Source of the DNA: Gordonia alkaliphila
Lineage (GTDB): Bacteria; Actinomycetota; Actinomycetes; Mycobacteriales; Mycobacteriaceae
NCBI RefSeq assembly: GCF_023017165.1
Contig: NZ_JALKBW010000001.1
Coordinates: 3,100,001 to 3,164,000 of the forward strand
Direction of reading: 5' to 3'
DNA: 64,000 nt
In this document: one piece after another, positions 12,969 through 23,586 of the stretch
Layout of the letters: each line of letters begins with the position of its first letter
Position numbering within the stretch: the stretch's first letter is position 1
Position numbers and translations under genes: made by a program
Notes under the pieces: generated by a model
Told to the model about the DNA's origin: nothing
The model's input: only the letters and a program-made list of their open reading frames with translations
Databases searched by the model: none

Positions 12969-13925
12969 ATGAGAGTGGTGTTTGCCGGGACCCCGCAACC
13001 GGCCGTGCCGACGTTGCAGGCGCTGATCGATTCTGACGAGCACCAGGTGGTGGGGGTGATCACCCGCCCGGACACCGTCGCCGGTCGCGGACGCACCGCG
13101 GTGCGCTCGCCGATCGGTCGGCTCGCCGACGAGCACGCGCTCGAAGTGCTCACTCCGGCGAAGATGTCCGACCCGGAAGTGACTGAGGCGCTGAACCGGT
13201 GGAACGCCGATCTCGGCGTGGTGGTGGCCTACGGTGGCCTCATCCCGCCCGCGGTGCTCGGCGCACTGCCGTACGGGTGGATCAACCTGCACTTCTCGCT
13301 GCTGCCCGCGTGGCGCGGTGCCGCGCCGGTACAGGCCGCGTTGGCCGCCGGCGACGAGCTCACCGGCGCGAGTGTCTTCGCGCTGGAAGCCGGACTCGAC
13401 ACCGGCCCGGTGTTCGGGACATTCACCGAACGCATCCAGGATTCGGACACCGCGGGGGAACTGCTCGACCGCCTCGCCGACGTCGGTGCCGTGTTCACCC
13501 GCAACGTGGTGGACGGCATCGCCGCCGACGAGCTGTCGCCGGTGCCGCAGGACGCGGACGGCGTGTCGTACGCGCCCAAGATCACCGTCGCCGATGCGCA
13601 GGTGCGCTGGAACCTGCCGTCGCACCTGATCAACCGCGCGATCCGCGCGCACACGCCCGCGCCCGGTGCGTGGACGCAGCTCGGCGAGGCCCGCATCAAG
13701 CTGGGGCCGGTGCTCGTCGCCGATCACCACGAGCTGGTCAACGGCTCGGTGGCGCCGAAAGACCTTGCGCCGGGCCAGATCTCGGCCGGCAAGAAGGCCG
13801 TGTACGTCGGAACCGCTTCGGGCGCAGTACAACTCGGCTGGGTACAACCGCCCGGCAAGAAGCCGCTCGCGGCGGCGGACTGGGCGCGCGGTGCGCGCCT
13901 GCAGGGTGAGGAGCACTTCGCATGA
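12969..13925 (+). CDS. fmt: Methionyl-tRNA formyltransferase
   Basis: Formylates initiator Met-tRNA using 10-formyltetrahydrofolate. The 318-residue product starts MRVVFAGTPQPAVPTLQALI. The formyltransferase core carries LHFSLLPAWRGAAPVQAAL beginning near residue 107, with the catalytic histidine about 108, and TGASVFALEAGLDTGPV. The C-terminal tRNA-binding domain follows (NRAIRAHTPAPGAWTQL). The frame is open upstream into priA, but ATG 12969 gives the conserved N-terminus. Its stop overlaps the rsmB ATG by four bases. Confidence 0.97.
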   Translation: MRVVFAGTPQPAVPTLQALIDSDEHQVVGVITRPDTVAGRGRTAVRSPIGRLADEHALEVLTPAKMSDPEVTEALNRWNADLGVVVAYGGLIPPAVLGALPYGWINLHFSLLPAWRGAAPVQAALAAGDELTGASVFALEAGLDTGPVFGTFTERIQDSDTAGELLDRLADVGAVFTRNVVDGIAADELSPVPQDADGVSYAPKITVADAQVRWNLPSHLINRAIRAHTPAPGAWTQLGEARIKLGPVLVADHHELVNGSVAPKDLAPGQISAGKKAVYVGTASGAVQLGWVQPPGKKPLAAADWARGARLQGEEHFA

Positions 13926-15313
13926 GCAACCCCGACCGTAAGTTCCGCAGCAAGGATCTGAGCCCCGAACGGGTCGTGGCCCGCGACGTGCTGCGCGCCG
14001 TGCGCGAGCGCGACGCCTACGCGAACCTGTTGCTGCCCAAGCTCCTTCGTGAACGCAAGCTGGACACCCGGGACGCCGCACTGGCCACCGAACTCACCTA
14101 CGGCACGGCCCGCAGCATGGGCCTGCTCGACCAGGTGATCGCCGCGGCCGCCGGCCGACCGGTCGCCGAGATCGACGGCGACCTGCTCGACGTGCTGCGG
14201 CTGGGCACCTATCAGCTGCTGCGCACCCGCATCGGTTCGCACGCCGCGGTCTCCACCTCGGTGGACCTGGTGCGCAGCGAGAAGGGGATGGGGCCGTCCG
14301 GCTTCGTCAACGCGGTGCTGCGCAAGGTCTCCCAGCGCGACGAGGCGCACTGGGTGGATCAGATCGCCCCGCCGATCACCGAGGATCTGATCGGGAATCT
14401 GGCGACGTCGTACGCGCATCCGCGGTGGATCGCGGAGGTCTTCTTCGAATCACTCGGACGGTCCGCAGGGGAGCTGCAAGCCGCACTCGCCGCCGACGAC
14501 GAGCGGCCCATCGTGCACCTGGTGGCGCGGCCGGGCCAGATCAGCGCCGAGGAGTTGGCCCTGATCAGCGGCGGCGACGAGGGACGCTACTCGCCGTACT
14601 GCGTGTACCTGCCCGAGGGCGACCCGGGCAAGCTCGATGCGGTGCGCGAAGGCTTCGCGGGAGTCCAGGACGAGGGCAGCCAGCTGGTGGCCTTGGCCGT
14701 CGACCGCGCCGAGGTGCTCGGCGAGGACACCGGCCGCTGGCTGGACCTGTGCGCCGGCCCGGGCGGCAAGGCCGCACTGCTCGGCTCGCTCGCCGACCTG
14801 CAGGGCGCCCACCTGGATGCGGTCGAGGTGTCCGAGCACCGTGCCCAGCTGATCGAGAAGATCGTCGACGGACTGCCCGTGCAGGTGCACGTCGCCGACG
14901 GCCGGGACAGTGGTCTGGAGCCGGGCTTCGACCGCGTGCTGGTCGACGCGCCGTGCTCGGGGCTCGGCTCGCTGCGTCGGCGACCGGAGGCCCGCTGGCG
15001 GCGGACCCCCGAGGAGGTGCCCGCCCTGGTGCAGCTGCAGACCGAACTGCTGACCGCGGCCCTGGAGCTGGTGCGGCCGGGCGGCGTCGTCGTCTATTCG
15101 ACGTGCTCGCCGAACCTGGCCGAGACCACCGAGGTGGTGGCTGCGGTGCTGGCCGAGCAGACCGACGTGCAGCAGCTCGACGCGCGCCCGTTCGTCGCCG
15201 GTGACGTCTTCGATCCGGAGAGTCTCGGCGCCGGCCCGCACGTGCAGTTGTGGCCGCACCGGCAGGACACCGACGCGATGTTCGTGGCCGCGCTGCGCAA
15301 GGACGCGCCGTGA
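13922..15313 (+). CDS. rsmB: 16S rRNA m5C methyltransferase RsmB/Fmu
   Basis: Methylates a cytosine of 16S rRNA (C967 in E. coli) with S-adenosylmethionine. The 463 residues contain an N-terminal NusB-like domain (ERVVARDVLRAVRERDAYAN, then LATELTYGTARSMGLLD) and a C-terminal Rossmann methyltransferase. The SAM-binding segment is WLDLCAGPGGKAALLGSLA. The two catalytic cysteines sit in DAPCSGLGSLRRRPEARWR (about 345) and YSTCSPN (about 395). It overlaps fmt (ATGA) and the next gene (GTGA), so all three are translationally coupled. Confidence 0.96.
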   Translation: MSNPDRKFRSKDLSPERVVARDVLRAVRERDAYANLLLPKLLRERKLDTRDAALATELTYGTARSMGLLDQVIAAAAGRPVAEIDGDLLDVLRLGTYQLLRTRIGSHAAVSTSVDLVRSEKGMGPSGFVNAVLRKVSQRDEAHWVDQIAPPITEDLIGNLATSYAHPRWIAEVFFESLGRSAGELQAALAADDERPIVHLVARPGQISAEELALISGGDEGRYSPYCVYLPEGDPGKLDAVREGFAGVQDEGSQLVALAVDRAEVLGEDTGRWLDLCAGPGGKAALLGSLADLQGAHLDAVEVSEHRAQLIEKIVDGLPVQVHVADGRDSGLEPGFDRVLVDAPCSGLGSLRRRPEARWRRTPEEVPALVQLQTELLTAALELVRPGGVVVYSTCSPNLAETTEVVAAVLAEQTDVQQLDARPFVAGDVFDPESLGAGPHVQLWPHRQDTDAMFVAALRKDAP

Positions 15314-15861
15314 GCCAGTTCGTGCAGTTCTATTTCTCGCTCGGCGACGCGGGCGCCGTGGCTGAGCAGCAGCTCACCGAGGCGGTGCGGCTGGTCCTCA
15401 GCGCGGATCCGGACGAGGATCCGGTGGAGGCCGGCCAGCAGGAGGTCGACGCCGAGGCGCTCGTGGAGATCCTGGCGATCGCCCACCAGGGGGCGAGCGA
15501 CGGCGTGCCGCTGCCGCTCGACGAACGCGCCGCGATCTCGGTGGATCTGGGCCCGGGCGCCACGGTGAGCGCGTTCTCCGACAGTGCGCCGCCGGAATGC
15601 CCGCAGTGCCACGAACTGCTGGATCAGTGGGATCCGCACGAGTGGTGGGACGGCGGCGACGAGCCGGTCGAGGAGTGCCCGTCGTGCGGATTCACCGCGC
15701 CGATCGGTGACTGGGACATCCGCAACATCGCTTACGCCCGCACCGACTGCGGGTTGGTCCTGGTGGACTGGCCGCCGCTGGAGGAATACGGACCGGAACT
15801 GCACGACGCGCTGCTGGCAGTAGTCGGCTCCCGCGCCCGCTACGTCTCCGGCACCGTCTAG
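15310..15861 (+). CDS. Hypothetical zinc-ribbon protein coupled to rsmB
   Basis: A 183-residue protein I cannot assign to a named family. The N-terminal half is acidic and mainly alpha/beta-like (FVQFYFSLGDAGAVAEQQL). The C-terminal half has two CxxC pairs, C97/C100 (PECPQCHEL) and C123/C126 (EECPSCGFT), consistent with one zinc ribbon, separated by the tryptophan-rich WDPHEWWDGGDE. There is no signal peptide or membrane segment. The GTG start overlaps the rsmB stop (GTGA). A link to rRNA or translation can be inferred from that coupling only. It converges on the DUF222 gene with four bases between stops. Confidence 0.7.
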   Translation: MSQFVQFYFSLGDAGAVAEQQLTEAVRLVLSADPDEDPVEAGQQEVDAEALVEILAIAHQGASDGVPLPLDERAAISVDLGPGATVSAFSDSAPPECPQCHELLDQWDPHEWWDGGDEPVEECPSCGFTAPIGDWDIRNIAYARTDCGLVLVDWPPLEEYGPELHDALLAVVGSRARYVSGTV

Positions 15862-15865
15862 TCCA

Positions 15866-17659
15866 CTAGAACGGCGGTTCCCCCATCGCCCGTTTCGCCT
15901 CGTAGTCGTCCCAGATGGCGGCTTCCTCGGCGGCCTGCCGTCGTGCCTGGTCGACGGCGCGCTGTTCGTGGTTGGCCTGGCGCTCCGCGCGCCGCCGGGC
16001 ATGCTTGGCCGCCGTCCGCGTGCGAGCTCGCTGCGGCGAGTCCTCGATGCTGCTCGTCGCGGTCCCGTGCTGACCGAGCTGGTGGCGGCACCGCAGGTCG
16101 GCGAGTCGAGGGAACAACCACTGGTTCGGTGCGAGCAGCTCGACGGTGATACCGCCCGGGGTGGTCACCGACGAGTGGTAGCGCCCGTGGTCGTCGATCC
16201 AGAGGTCGTCGAGGAAGCCGGTCAGATGGGTTTTCATCAGATGATGGAACCGGCACTTGGGCAATAGATTGCAAACGCAAGTAGGGCCACCTTGCGATGG
16301 GCAGATGTTGTCGAACTCGGCGACGTGGTCCAGATCGCACGCGAAAGCGGCCCGTTCGCAGCCGGGGATCGAGCAGGTGCCCCAGAGGAACCGCGCGACG
16401 AGGTCGGTGAGCAGGTTCGGGCGATACGGATCGCTCGGGAACGCGGTTTTCGCGATCAGGAAGCGTGGCGGCGGCTCGGTTCCGGCGGCGGATTCGCTTG
16501 CGGGAGTGCTGTTTTCGTCGTTTTCCGGGTCGGGGCGTGCGCCATCGGCCCGGCACTCGTCCGGGCTGTCGGGGCGGGGTCCTTTTCGGTGGACCGCCGC
16601 CTCGTCGAGATCGTCGTCGTCGTTCGGATCGGCTGCGGGATCGGGTTCGAGGAGATCGTTCAGGTCGTGCTGGTGGATCACGGCGTCCTCGCGCTCGGCG
16701 ATCTGCCGGACGTGGTCACCGGAGATCGGGCCGTAGCCATCGAGGTAGCCGCACTGATCGCCACCGTCCAACGTGGTGGCGTCACACAAGACGTGCACGA
16801 CGATCCGTGCAGCACGCGCGTCGAGCTGCACGTCGCTGATCTGTGCGGTGCAGCCGTCGCTGTCGCACCGACAGGTGAATGGGATGCGCTGCAGCAGAGC
16901 AATCGCCGCGTCCGAGCGGGCCTGCGACTTAGTCCGTGGATCGTCCGGGCAGAGGCCGGCGATCACCGCGTCGAGCATCTGCCGTACCAAACGCACGTCT
17001 TCGGCGGTGGCCGTGATGGAGATCTGCGCCATGCCGCTGTCGAGGGCTTGGAAACCCACGGTGCGGGCGGCTTTGGCGCGGTCGCGGTCGAGCTTCTCGG
17101 CGTCTGGGTCGTACTCGGCGACCAGCCTCCGTGCCATGGCGCCGGTCTTGGTGATCGACATCGACGACACCCCACCCCGTAGGCCCATGATCTGCAGGGC
17201 GAGGGTCTGGTCGATGAGTGCCATGGTCTCGTCGTCGCGGACGAGTTGGGTCTCGTTGACGATGCGGTGGAACCGGGCCCGATCGATGAGCCCGAGTCGC
17301 ATCGTCGAGAACACCGCCGGGAGGCGATCGCGGGCGCAGACGGCGTCGTCGAGCAAGGCGTGGGCGAAGTGATCGGTGCTGTCCAGACTCATCTGCAGTT
17401 CGAGCGCAGTCTGAGCCTCGAGATCGAGGATCGACCGCTGGGTCACCGCGACGTTCTTACTGACGGCCTGGACGTGGTCGAACATCGAGAGCGCGAACTG
17501 GAACAGCAGCCAATCGAGGTAGCAGTGGCCGTTCTTGATCGCGTGGACGGCCTCGGCGAGGTCGCCGGTCGACAGTTCTGCGAGAGAAACGCTGGACGAG
17601 GGCATGCCGACGGCAGCCAAGTCCGCCTTCGGCCAGGCGGAAGCAGCGAGCTTCGTCAT
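15866..17659 (-). CDS. DUF222 / HNH endonuclease-domain protein (13E12 repeat family)
   Basis: A 597-residue member of the actinobacterial 13E12 family. The N-terminal two thirds are the helical DUF222 region (from MTKLAASAWPKADLAAVGMP; central ARAKAARTVGFQAL-type helices). A low-complexity acidic linker (DPNDDDDLDEAAV) follows. The C-terminal HNH nuclease (about residues 430-510) has CSIPGCERAAF, DLDHVAEFD, CNLLPKCRFHHLMKT and ends in a basic Ala/Arg/Gln-rich tail. The metal-binding Cys, Asp-His and His-His positions look intact, so nuclease activity is possible but not known. GGGGAGGTGAG lies a few bases before the ATG. In M. tuberculosis several 13E12 genes are SOS-induced, which matches the LexA-like box here. 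The family is often multi-copy and probably mobile-element-derived. Confidence 0.88.
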   Translation of the reverse strand: MTKLAASAWPKADLAAVGMPSSSVSLAELSTGDLAEAVHAIKNGHCYLDWLLFQFALSMFDHVQAVSKNVAVTQRSILDLEAQTALELQMSLDSTDHFAHALLDDAVCARDRLPAVFSTMRLGLIDRARFHRIVNETQLVRDDETMALIDQTLALQIMGLRGGVSSMSITKTGAMARRLVAEYDPDAEKLDRDRAKAARTVGFQALDSGMAQISITATAEDVRLVRQMLDAVIAGLCPDDPRTKSQARSDAAIALLQRIPFTCRCDSDGCTAQISDVQLDARAARIVVHVLCDATTLDGGDQCGYLDGYGPISGDHVRQIAEREDAVIHQHDLNDLLEPDPAADPNDDDDLDEAAVHRKGPRPDSPDECRADGARPDPENDENSTPASESAAGTEPPPRFLIAKTAFPSDPYRPNLLTDLVARFLWGTCSIPGCERAAFACDLDHVAEFDNICPSQGGPTCVCNLLPKCRFHHLMKTHLTGFLDDLWIDDHGRYHSSVTTPGGITVELLAPNQWLFPRLADLRCRHQLGQHGTATSSIEDSPQRARTRTAAKHARRRAERQANHEQRAVDQARRQAAEEAAIWDDYEAKRAMGEPPF

Positions 17660-17716
17660 GCCTACTCACCTCCCCAAGCGAGTCAGCCACACCGATCGTT
17701 CTGGTGTACTAACTCC

Positions 17717-17753
17717 ACGTTACGCCGATCTACCTAATAGAACAAGCATTCGA
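17717..17753 (-). promoter_or_regulatory. Promoter with LexA/SOS-type box upstream of the DUF222/HNH gene
   Basis: On the minus strand 17753-17738 reads TCGAATGCTTGTTCTA. This matches the actinobacterial LexA consensus TCGAAC-N4-GTTCGA at 10 of 12 defined positions. Inside it TTGTTC (17745-17740) can act as a -35, followed after exactly 17 bases by TAACGT (17722-17717) as a -10. The box therefore overlaps the -35, as expected for LexA repression. Transcription would start near 17710, about 50 bases before the ATG, leaving room for the strong ribosome-binding site. Confidence 0.6.
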
Positions 17754-17845
17754 GGCGGTCTATTTCCATGACTTGTCGGCGGATTTTCCAGTGGCTTCTC
17801 CGGTGGCCACGAGCGGAGCGGGCGGGCCGTTTCGCGGCGGGGTCG

Positions 17846-17851
17846 TAGACT
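17846..17851 (+). promoter_or_regulatory. Probable -10 box of rpe (leaderless)
   Basis: TAGACT lies seven bases before the rpe ATG at 17859. No Shine-Dalgarno is present in CGTCCCC, so the transcript is probably leaderless and may run on into ribD. Confidence 0.45.
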
Positions 17852-17858
17852 CGTCCCC

Positions 17859-18548
17859 ATGTGCCAACGCCCCGCGCCGATGATCGCGCCCTCGATTCTG
17901 TCCGCCGACTTCGCGAATCTGGCCGACGAGATCGCCAAGGTCGGTCCGTCCGACGTCGACCCGGGCGTCGACTGGGTGCACGTGGACGTGATGGACAACC
18001 ACTTCGTGCCCAACCTGACGCTGGGGCTGCCGGTGGTCGAGTCGCTGCTGAAAGCCACCGACATCCCGCTGGACTGCCACCTGATGATCACCGATCCCGG
18101 CCGCTGGGCACCCGCCTACGCCGAGGCCGGCGCCTACAACGTCAGCTTCCACGCCGAGGCCACCGACGATCCGATCAGCGTCGCCCGCGACATCCGCGCC
18201 GCCGGCGGCAAGGCCGGACTCGGCATCAAGCCGGGCACCGCGCTGGCCCCGTACCTCGACATCCTGTCCGAGTTCGACACCCTGCTGATCATGAGCGTGG
18301 AGCCCGGCTTCGGCGGCCAGAAGTTCATGCCCGAGGTGCTCGACAAGGTCCGCGAACTCCGCACGAAGATCGACGCCGAGCAGCTCAAGCTGATCGTCGA
18401 GATCGACGGCGGCATCGCCACCGACACCATCGAGCAGGCCGCGGTAGCCGGCGTGGACTGCTTTGTGGCCGGTTCGGCGGTCTACGGCGGCGACGACCCC
18501 GCCGCCCGCGTGGCCTCCTTGCGCGCGCTGGCCACCGCCGCACGCTGA
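17859..18548 (+). CDS. rpe: Ribulose-phosphate 3-epimerase
   Basis: Interconverts ribulose 5-phosphate and xylulose 5-phosphate in the pentose phosphate pathway. The 229-residue TIM barrel contains [13 protein letters not shown], the metal and active-site segment [36 protein letters not shown] and the phosphate-binding [14 protein letters not shown] 17859 is favoured over ATG 17880 because of the -10 box spacing, although family conservation begins at the second methionine. Its TGA overlaps the ribD ATG by one base (TGATG), so rpe is tied to the riboflavin genes; its product is also the precursor of ribulose 5-phosphate used by RibBA. Confidence 0.96.
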   Translation: MCQRPAPMIAPSILSADFANLADEIAKVGPSDVDPGVDWVHVDVMDNHFVPNLTLGLPVVESLLKATDIPLDCHLMITDPGRWAPAYAEAGAYNVSFHAEATDDPISVARDIRAAGGKAGLGIKPGTALAPYLDILSEFDTLLIMSVEPGFGGQKFMPEVLDKVRELRTKIDAEQLKLIVEIDGGIATDTIEQAAVAGVDCFVAGSAVYGGDDPAARVASLRALATAAR

Positions 18549-19546
18549 TGCGGGAGCAGGCGATGGCGACCGCCATCGCCGCCTCGCAGGCGGCGGTCGG
18601 CGTCAGTTCGCCCAACCCGCCCGTCGGCGCGGTGATCCTCGACGCCGACGGCGCCGTGGTCGGGGTGGGGCACACCCAGCCGGTCGGCGGACCGCACGCC
18701 GAGGTGATGGCGCTGCGCCAGGCCGGCCCGGCCGCCCGCGGCGGGACCGCCGTGGTCACCCTCGAACCGTGCAACCACACCGGGCGCACCGGCCCCTGCG
18801 CGCAAGCCCTGCTCGACGCCGGAGTAGCGGAGGTGCGCTACGCCGTGGCCGACCCGAACCCGCAGGCGTCCGGGGGAGCAGCCGCCCTCGCCGCGGCCGG
18901 CGTCACCGTCGCCGGCGGTCTCGGCGAGGCCGACGCCCGCCGAGGGCCGTTGCGGCACTGGCTGTTTCGCCAAGAACACGGGCGGCCGTTCGTCACCGCC
19001 AAGATCGCGGCGACCCTCGACGGCCGTATCGCGGCGCCCGACCGGACCAGCCAGTGGATCACCGGCCCGCAGTCGCGGGAGCACGCCCATGCCCGCCGCG
19101 CCCAGCTCGACGCCATCGTGATCGGCACCGGCACCGCGCTGGCCGACGACCCGTCGCTCACCGCCCGCCGCCCGGACGGCACCCTGCACACGCACCAGCC
19201 GACGCGCGTGGTGCTCGGCACCCGGGACCTGCCACCGGACGCACGACTGCGCGACGGCGCGGCACCGCTGGTGCAGGTGCACTCCCACGATCCGCGCGAC
19301 GTCCTGGCCGCGCTGCCCGACGCGCTCTGGATCCTCGTCGAGGGCGGCCCGGGCATCGTCGGCGCCTTCCTGGCGGCTGGACTCGTCGACGAGGTGCAGG
19401 TGTATCTGGCGCCGACCATCCTCGGCGCGGGCTACTCCGCGGTCCACGATGCGACCGTCACGACGCTGTCGCAGGCCCATCACCTGCGTCGAGAGTCGGT
19501 CACCGAGCTCGGTGAGGACCTGCTCATCACCCTGTCGCCGCGCTGA
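18548..19546 (+). CDS. ribD: Bifunctional riboflavin deaminase-reductase RibD
   Basis: Carries out the second and third riboflavin steps: deamination of the pyrimidine ring, then NADPH reduction of the ribose. The 332 residues comprise an N-terminal zinc deaminase with H50-A-E52 (GGPHAEVMAL) and C75/C84 (EPCNHTGRTGPC). The C-terminal reductase has TAKIAATLDGRIAAPDRTSQWI and the NADPH-linked VEGGPGIVGAFLAAGLVDEV. Translation is coupled to rpe by TGATG overlap. It lies upstream of the FMN riboswitch and so may be transcribed from the rpe promoter rather than under direct FMN control. Confidence 0.96.
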   Translation: MREQAMATAIAASQAAVGVSSPNPPVGAVILDADGAVVGVGHTQPVGGPHAEVMALRQAGPAARGGTAVVTLEPCNHTGRTGPCAQALLDAGVAEVRYAVADPNPQASGGAAALAAAGVTVAGGLGEADARRGPLRHWLFRQEHGRPFVTAKIAATLDGRIAAPDRTSQWITGPQSREHAHARRAQLDAIVIGTGTALADDPSLTARRPDGTLHTHQPTRVVLGTRDLPPDARLRDGAAPLVQVHSHDPRDVLAALPDALWILVEGGPGIVGAFLAAGLVDEVQVYLAPTILGAGYSAVHDATVTTLSQAHHLRRESVTELGEDLLITLSPR

Positions 19547-19594
19547 AATCGCCGGGGACCGATGCCGCGCCGACACGCCGACACGCCGTCGTGC

Positions 19595-19600
19595 TAGCGT
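19595..19600 (+). promoter_or_regulatory. Possible -10 box of the ribE operon
   Basis: TAGCGT fits TANNNT and lies 10 bases before the aptamer, so transcription would begin around 19607, just ahead of the riboswitch P1 stem. A weak GACACG at 19572-19577 is spaced by 17 bases. Confidence 0.35.
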
Positions 19601-19610
19601 CGATGATGAG

Positions 19611-19755
19611 TTCTCGGGGCGGGGTGCAATTCCCCACCGGCGGTAATGGATCGGTACCACACTGATTCGAGCCCGCGAGCGCCCGCGCTGTGCGCGGGGA
19701 CAGCAGATTCCGGTGTGATCCCGGAGCCGACGGTCATAGTCCGGAAGCGAGAGAA
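19611..19755 (+). promoter_or_regulatory. FMN riboswitch (RFN element) aptamer
   Basis: The conserved RFN blocks are visible in order: TTCTCGGGGCGGGGTGCAAT at 19611, CCCCACCGGCGGTAAT, GAGCCCGCGAGC (about 19669-19680), GGGGACAGCAGATTCCGGTG (from about 19697), CCCGGAGCCGACGGT and AGTCCGGAAGCGAGAGAA ending at 19755. The outer P1 stem pairs TTCTC (19611-19615) with GAGAA (19751-19755). FMN binding is expected to lower expression of ribE-ribBA-ribH when flavin is plentiful. Confidence 0.95.
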
Positions 19756-19777
19756 CGGCAGTGCGGCGCCCGGTCGT

Positions 19778-19818
19778 CACTTGTCATCCCCGAGCGCGGA
19801 CGCCAAAGGAGACAAGTG
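19778..19818 (+). promoter_or_regulatory. Start-codon sequestering hairpin (likely riboswitch expression platform)
   Basis: CACTTGTC (19778-19785) is the exact reverse complement of GACAAGTG (19811-19818), which includes the ribE GTG start. The loop holds the AAAGGAG ribosome-binding site (19805-19811). No T-tract terminator lies between the aptamer and ribE. Translational control by masking the start is therefore the simplest mechanism; the competing anti-sequestering pairing was not identified. Confidence 0.65.
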
Positions 19819-20437
19819 TTTACCGGAATCGTGGAGGAGCGCGGCGAGATCGTCGCCCGCGAAGACCTCGACCAAGCCGCTCGATTCTCGATCCGCGGAC
19901 CCCTGGTCACCAGTGACGCCTCCTACGGCGACTCGATCGCCGTCAACGGCGTGTGCCTGACCGTCGTCGAACACGTCGACGGCGTCTTCACCGTCGACGT
20001 GATGGCCGAGACCCTCCAGCGCAGTTCGCTCGCCGAGCTGGCCGCGGGCGCGCCGGTCAATCTCGAGCGCGCCATGGCCGCCGACGGCCGGTTCGGCGGA
20101 CACATCGTCCAGGGCCACGTCGACGGCGTCGGCACCGTCCTGGCGATCTCGCCGACCCCGAACTGGACCGTCGTGCGCGTCGGACTGCCCGCGGACCTGG
20201 AGCGGTACGTCGTGGAGAAGGGTTCGATCACCCTCGACGGCACGTCGCTGACGGTCTCGGCCATCGGCCACGAGAACGATCAAGCTTGGCTGGAAGTCTC
20301 CTTGATCCCCACCACGCTCGCCGAAACCACCCTGGGCTTGGCTCAGGTCGGTACCCCGGTGAACCTCGAGGTGGATGTGATCGCAAAATACGTAGAGCGG
20401 CTGACGGGCGCGGGCATCGCGCGCCAGGAGAAGGCGA

Positions 20438-20441
<4 letters not shown>
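19816..20441 (+). CDS. ribE: Riboflavin synthase alpha chain (frame lacks its normal stop)
   Basis: Dismutates two 6,7-dimethyl-8-ribityllumazines into riboflavin. GTG 19816, after AAAGGAG, gives the canonical [13 protein letters not shown]. Two lumazine-binding repeats follow ([58 protein letters not shown]). Family similarity ends near 20405, about 200 residues. The frame then has no stop at the ribBA junction and stays open to 21618 entirely inside ribBA in another frame. The expected ATGA-type stop (TGA 20439-20441) is in a different frame. The end given here is where a one-base shift in the last ~35 bases would terminate it. Either a frameshift or sequence error occurred, or the protein carries a long arginine-rich tail. 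Confidence 0.75.
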
Positions 20442-22694
<2,253 letters not shown>

Positions 22695-22703
22695 CCGAGT
22701 CGC

Positions 22704-23528
22704 TCAGCGCGCGATGATCGCCCGCAGCGGTACACCCAGCGCGGCGGCCCGCTGCTCGACGGCCGCGAGCACGGCAGGATCGGTACCCGCGGGCAGATCC
22801 AGCTCGAACTGTGGTGCGTCGACCGGCTCCTGCGACGTCGCCCGCCACCGCCGCGGGGTGACGTCGGGCGGTAAGGCCGCCAGAATCAGGCGCATCGGGC
22901 GCAGGGCTTGGACCGACCCGTCCGCATCGAGGCTCACCACGCCCAACGACCCGACGTGACCGCTGCGTGCTGAGAGGCGCCGGACAGTCGGCGGTCGGGT
23001 CTGCGCGTACGCCACCAGCGCGTCGGCGCTCGCGTACGGGTCACCCGAGGTCCGCGCGTCCAGATCGCCGGCCGACGCCCACATCTCGATCAGTCCGGGA
23101 TCGGTGACGGCGTACGCACGCACCAGCTGGACGCGCTCGCGTAACGCGGCCGGATCGGTGTCCTGCACCGGTTCGTCGCCGGTCCGGACGAACACCGAGA
23201 CGCGCGCCGGGGCGCCACTGCCGTTCGGGGTGGTGACGAAGACGGACAGATTGTGGTGGTTGACCTTCTGGTCGGTCCGGTACCGCGCAATCTCGCTGAT
23301 CGCGGTGGCGATCTGGTCGTCGGTCAGACCGTCTCGCAGGTCCACCCGGGTGTCGGCATTGCCCTGACCAGGCAGGTTGTTGTAGCCGCGGACGTCGTAG
23401 TCGGCCACGTCGTCGCGGGTGACGAGGTACTTCTCGTACTCGGCGGCGAACTCCGTGCCGGCATTCAACGTGCAGCCGGTCACCAGCCCGGCCACCACGA
23501 TCAGCCACACCAGCATCCGGCGCCTCAT
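22704..23528 (-). CDS. Putative lipoprotein of unknown function
   Basis: A 274-residue secreted lipoprotein. The signal peptide MRRRMLVWLIVVAGLVTGC ends in a lipobox with the acylated cysteine at residue 19. The mature domain (EYEKYLVTRDDVADYDVRGYN, then DGLTDDQIATAISEIARYR) has no motif I recognise and ends as a soluble alpha/beta domain. An open frame ten codons longer exists, but ATG 23528 starts the signal peptide and sits six bases after a TACTCT box. M. tuberculosis has the lipoprotein LprH (Rv1418) at this position; homology was not established here. It converges on the Rv1417-like gene with a 9-base gap. Confidence 0.75.
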   Translation of the reverse strand: MRRRMLVWLIVVAGLVTGCTLNAGTEFAAEYEKYLVTRDDVADYDVRGYNNLPGQGNADTRVDLRDGLTDDQIATAISEIARYRTDQKVNHHNLSVFVTTPNGSGAPARVSVFVRTGDEPVQDTDPAALRERVQLVRAYAVTDPGLIEMWASAGDLDARTSGDPYASADALVAYAQTRPPTVRRLSARSGHVGSLGVVSLDADGSVQALRPMRLILAALPPDVTPRRWRATSQEPVDAPQFELDLPAGTDPAVLAAVEQRAAALGVPLRAIIAR

Positions 23529-23534
23529 GGGCTC

Positions 23535-23580
23535 AGAGTAGTCGCGCACGGCAGACACGACCGCGGTCCGCCGTTACCGT
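23535..23580. promoter_or_regulatory. Divergent leaderless promoters of the lipoprotein and PAP2-kinase genes
   Basis: On the minus strand TACTCT (23540-23535) lies six bases before ATG 23528. On the plus strand TACCGT (23575-23580) lies six bases before ATG 23587. Neither start has a Shine-Dalgarno. The two start codons are only 58 bases apart, so the promoters share upstream DNA. Confidence 0.45.
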
Positions 23581-23586
23581 GGAGCA

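Noticed and set aside
15858..15869. CTAGTCCACTAG palindrome between the zinc-ribbon gene and the DUF222 gene.
   Set aside because: It is formed by the two convergent TAG stop codons; five-base arms with a two-base spacer are unlikely to form a terminator.
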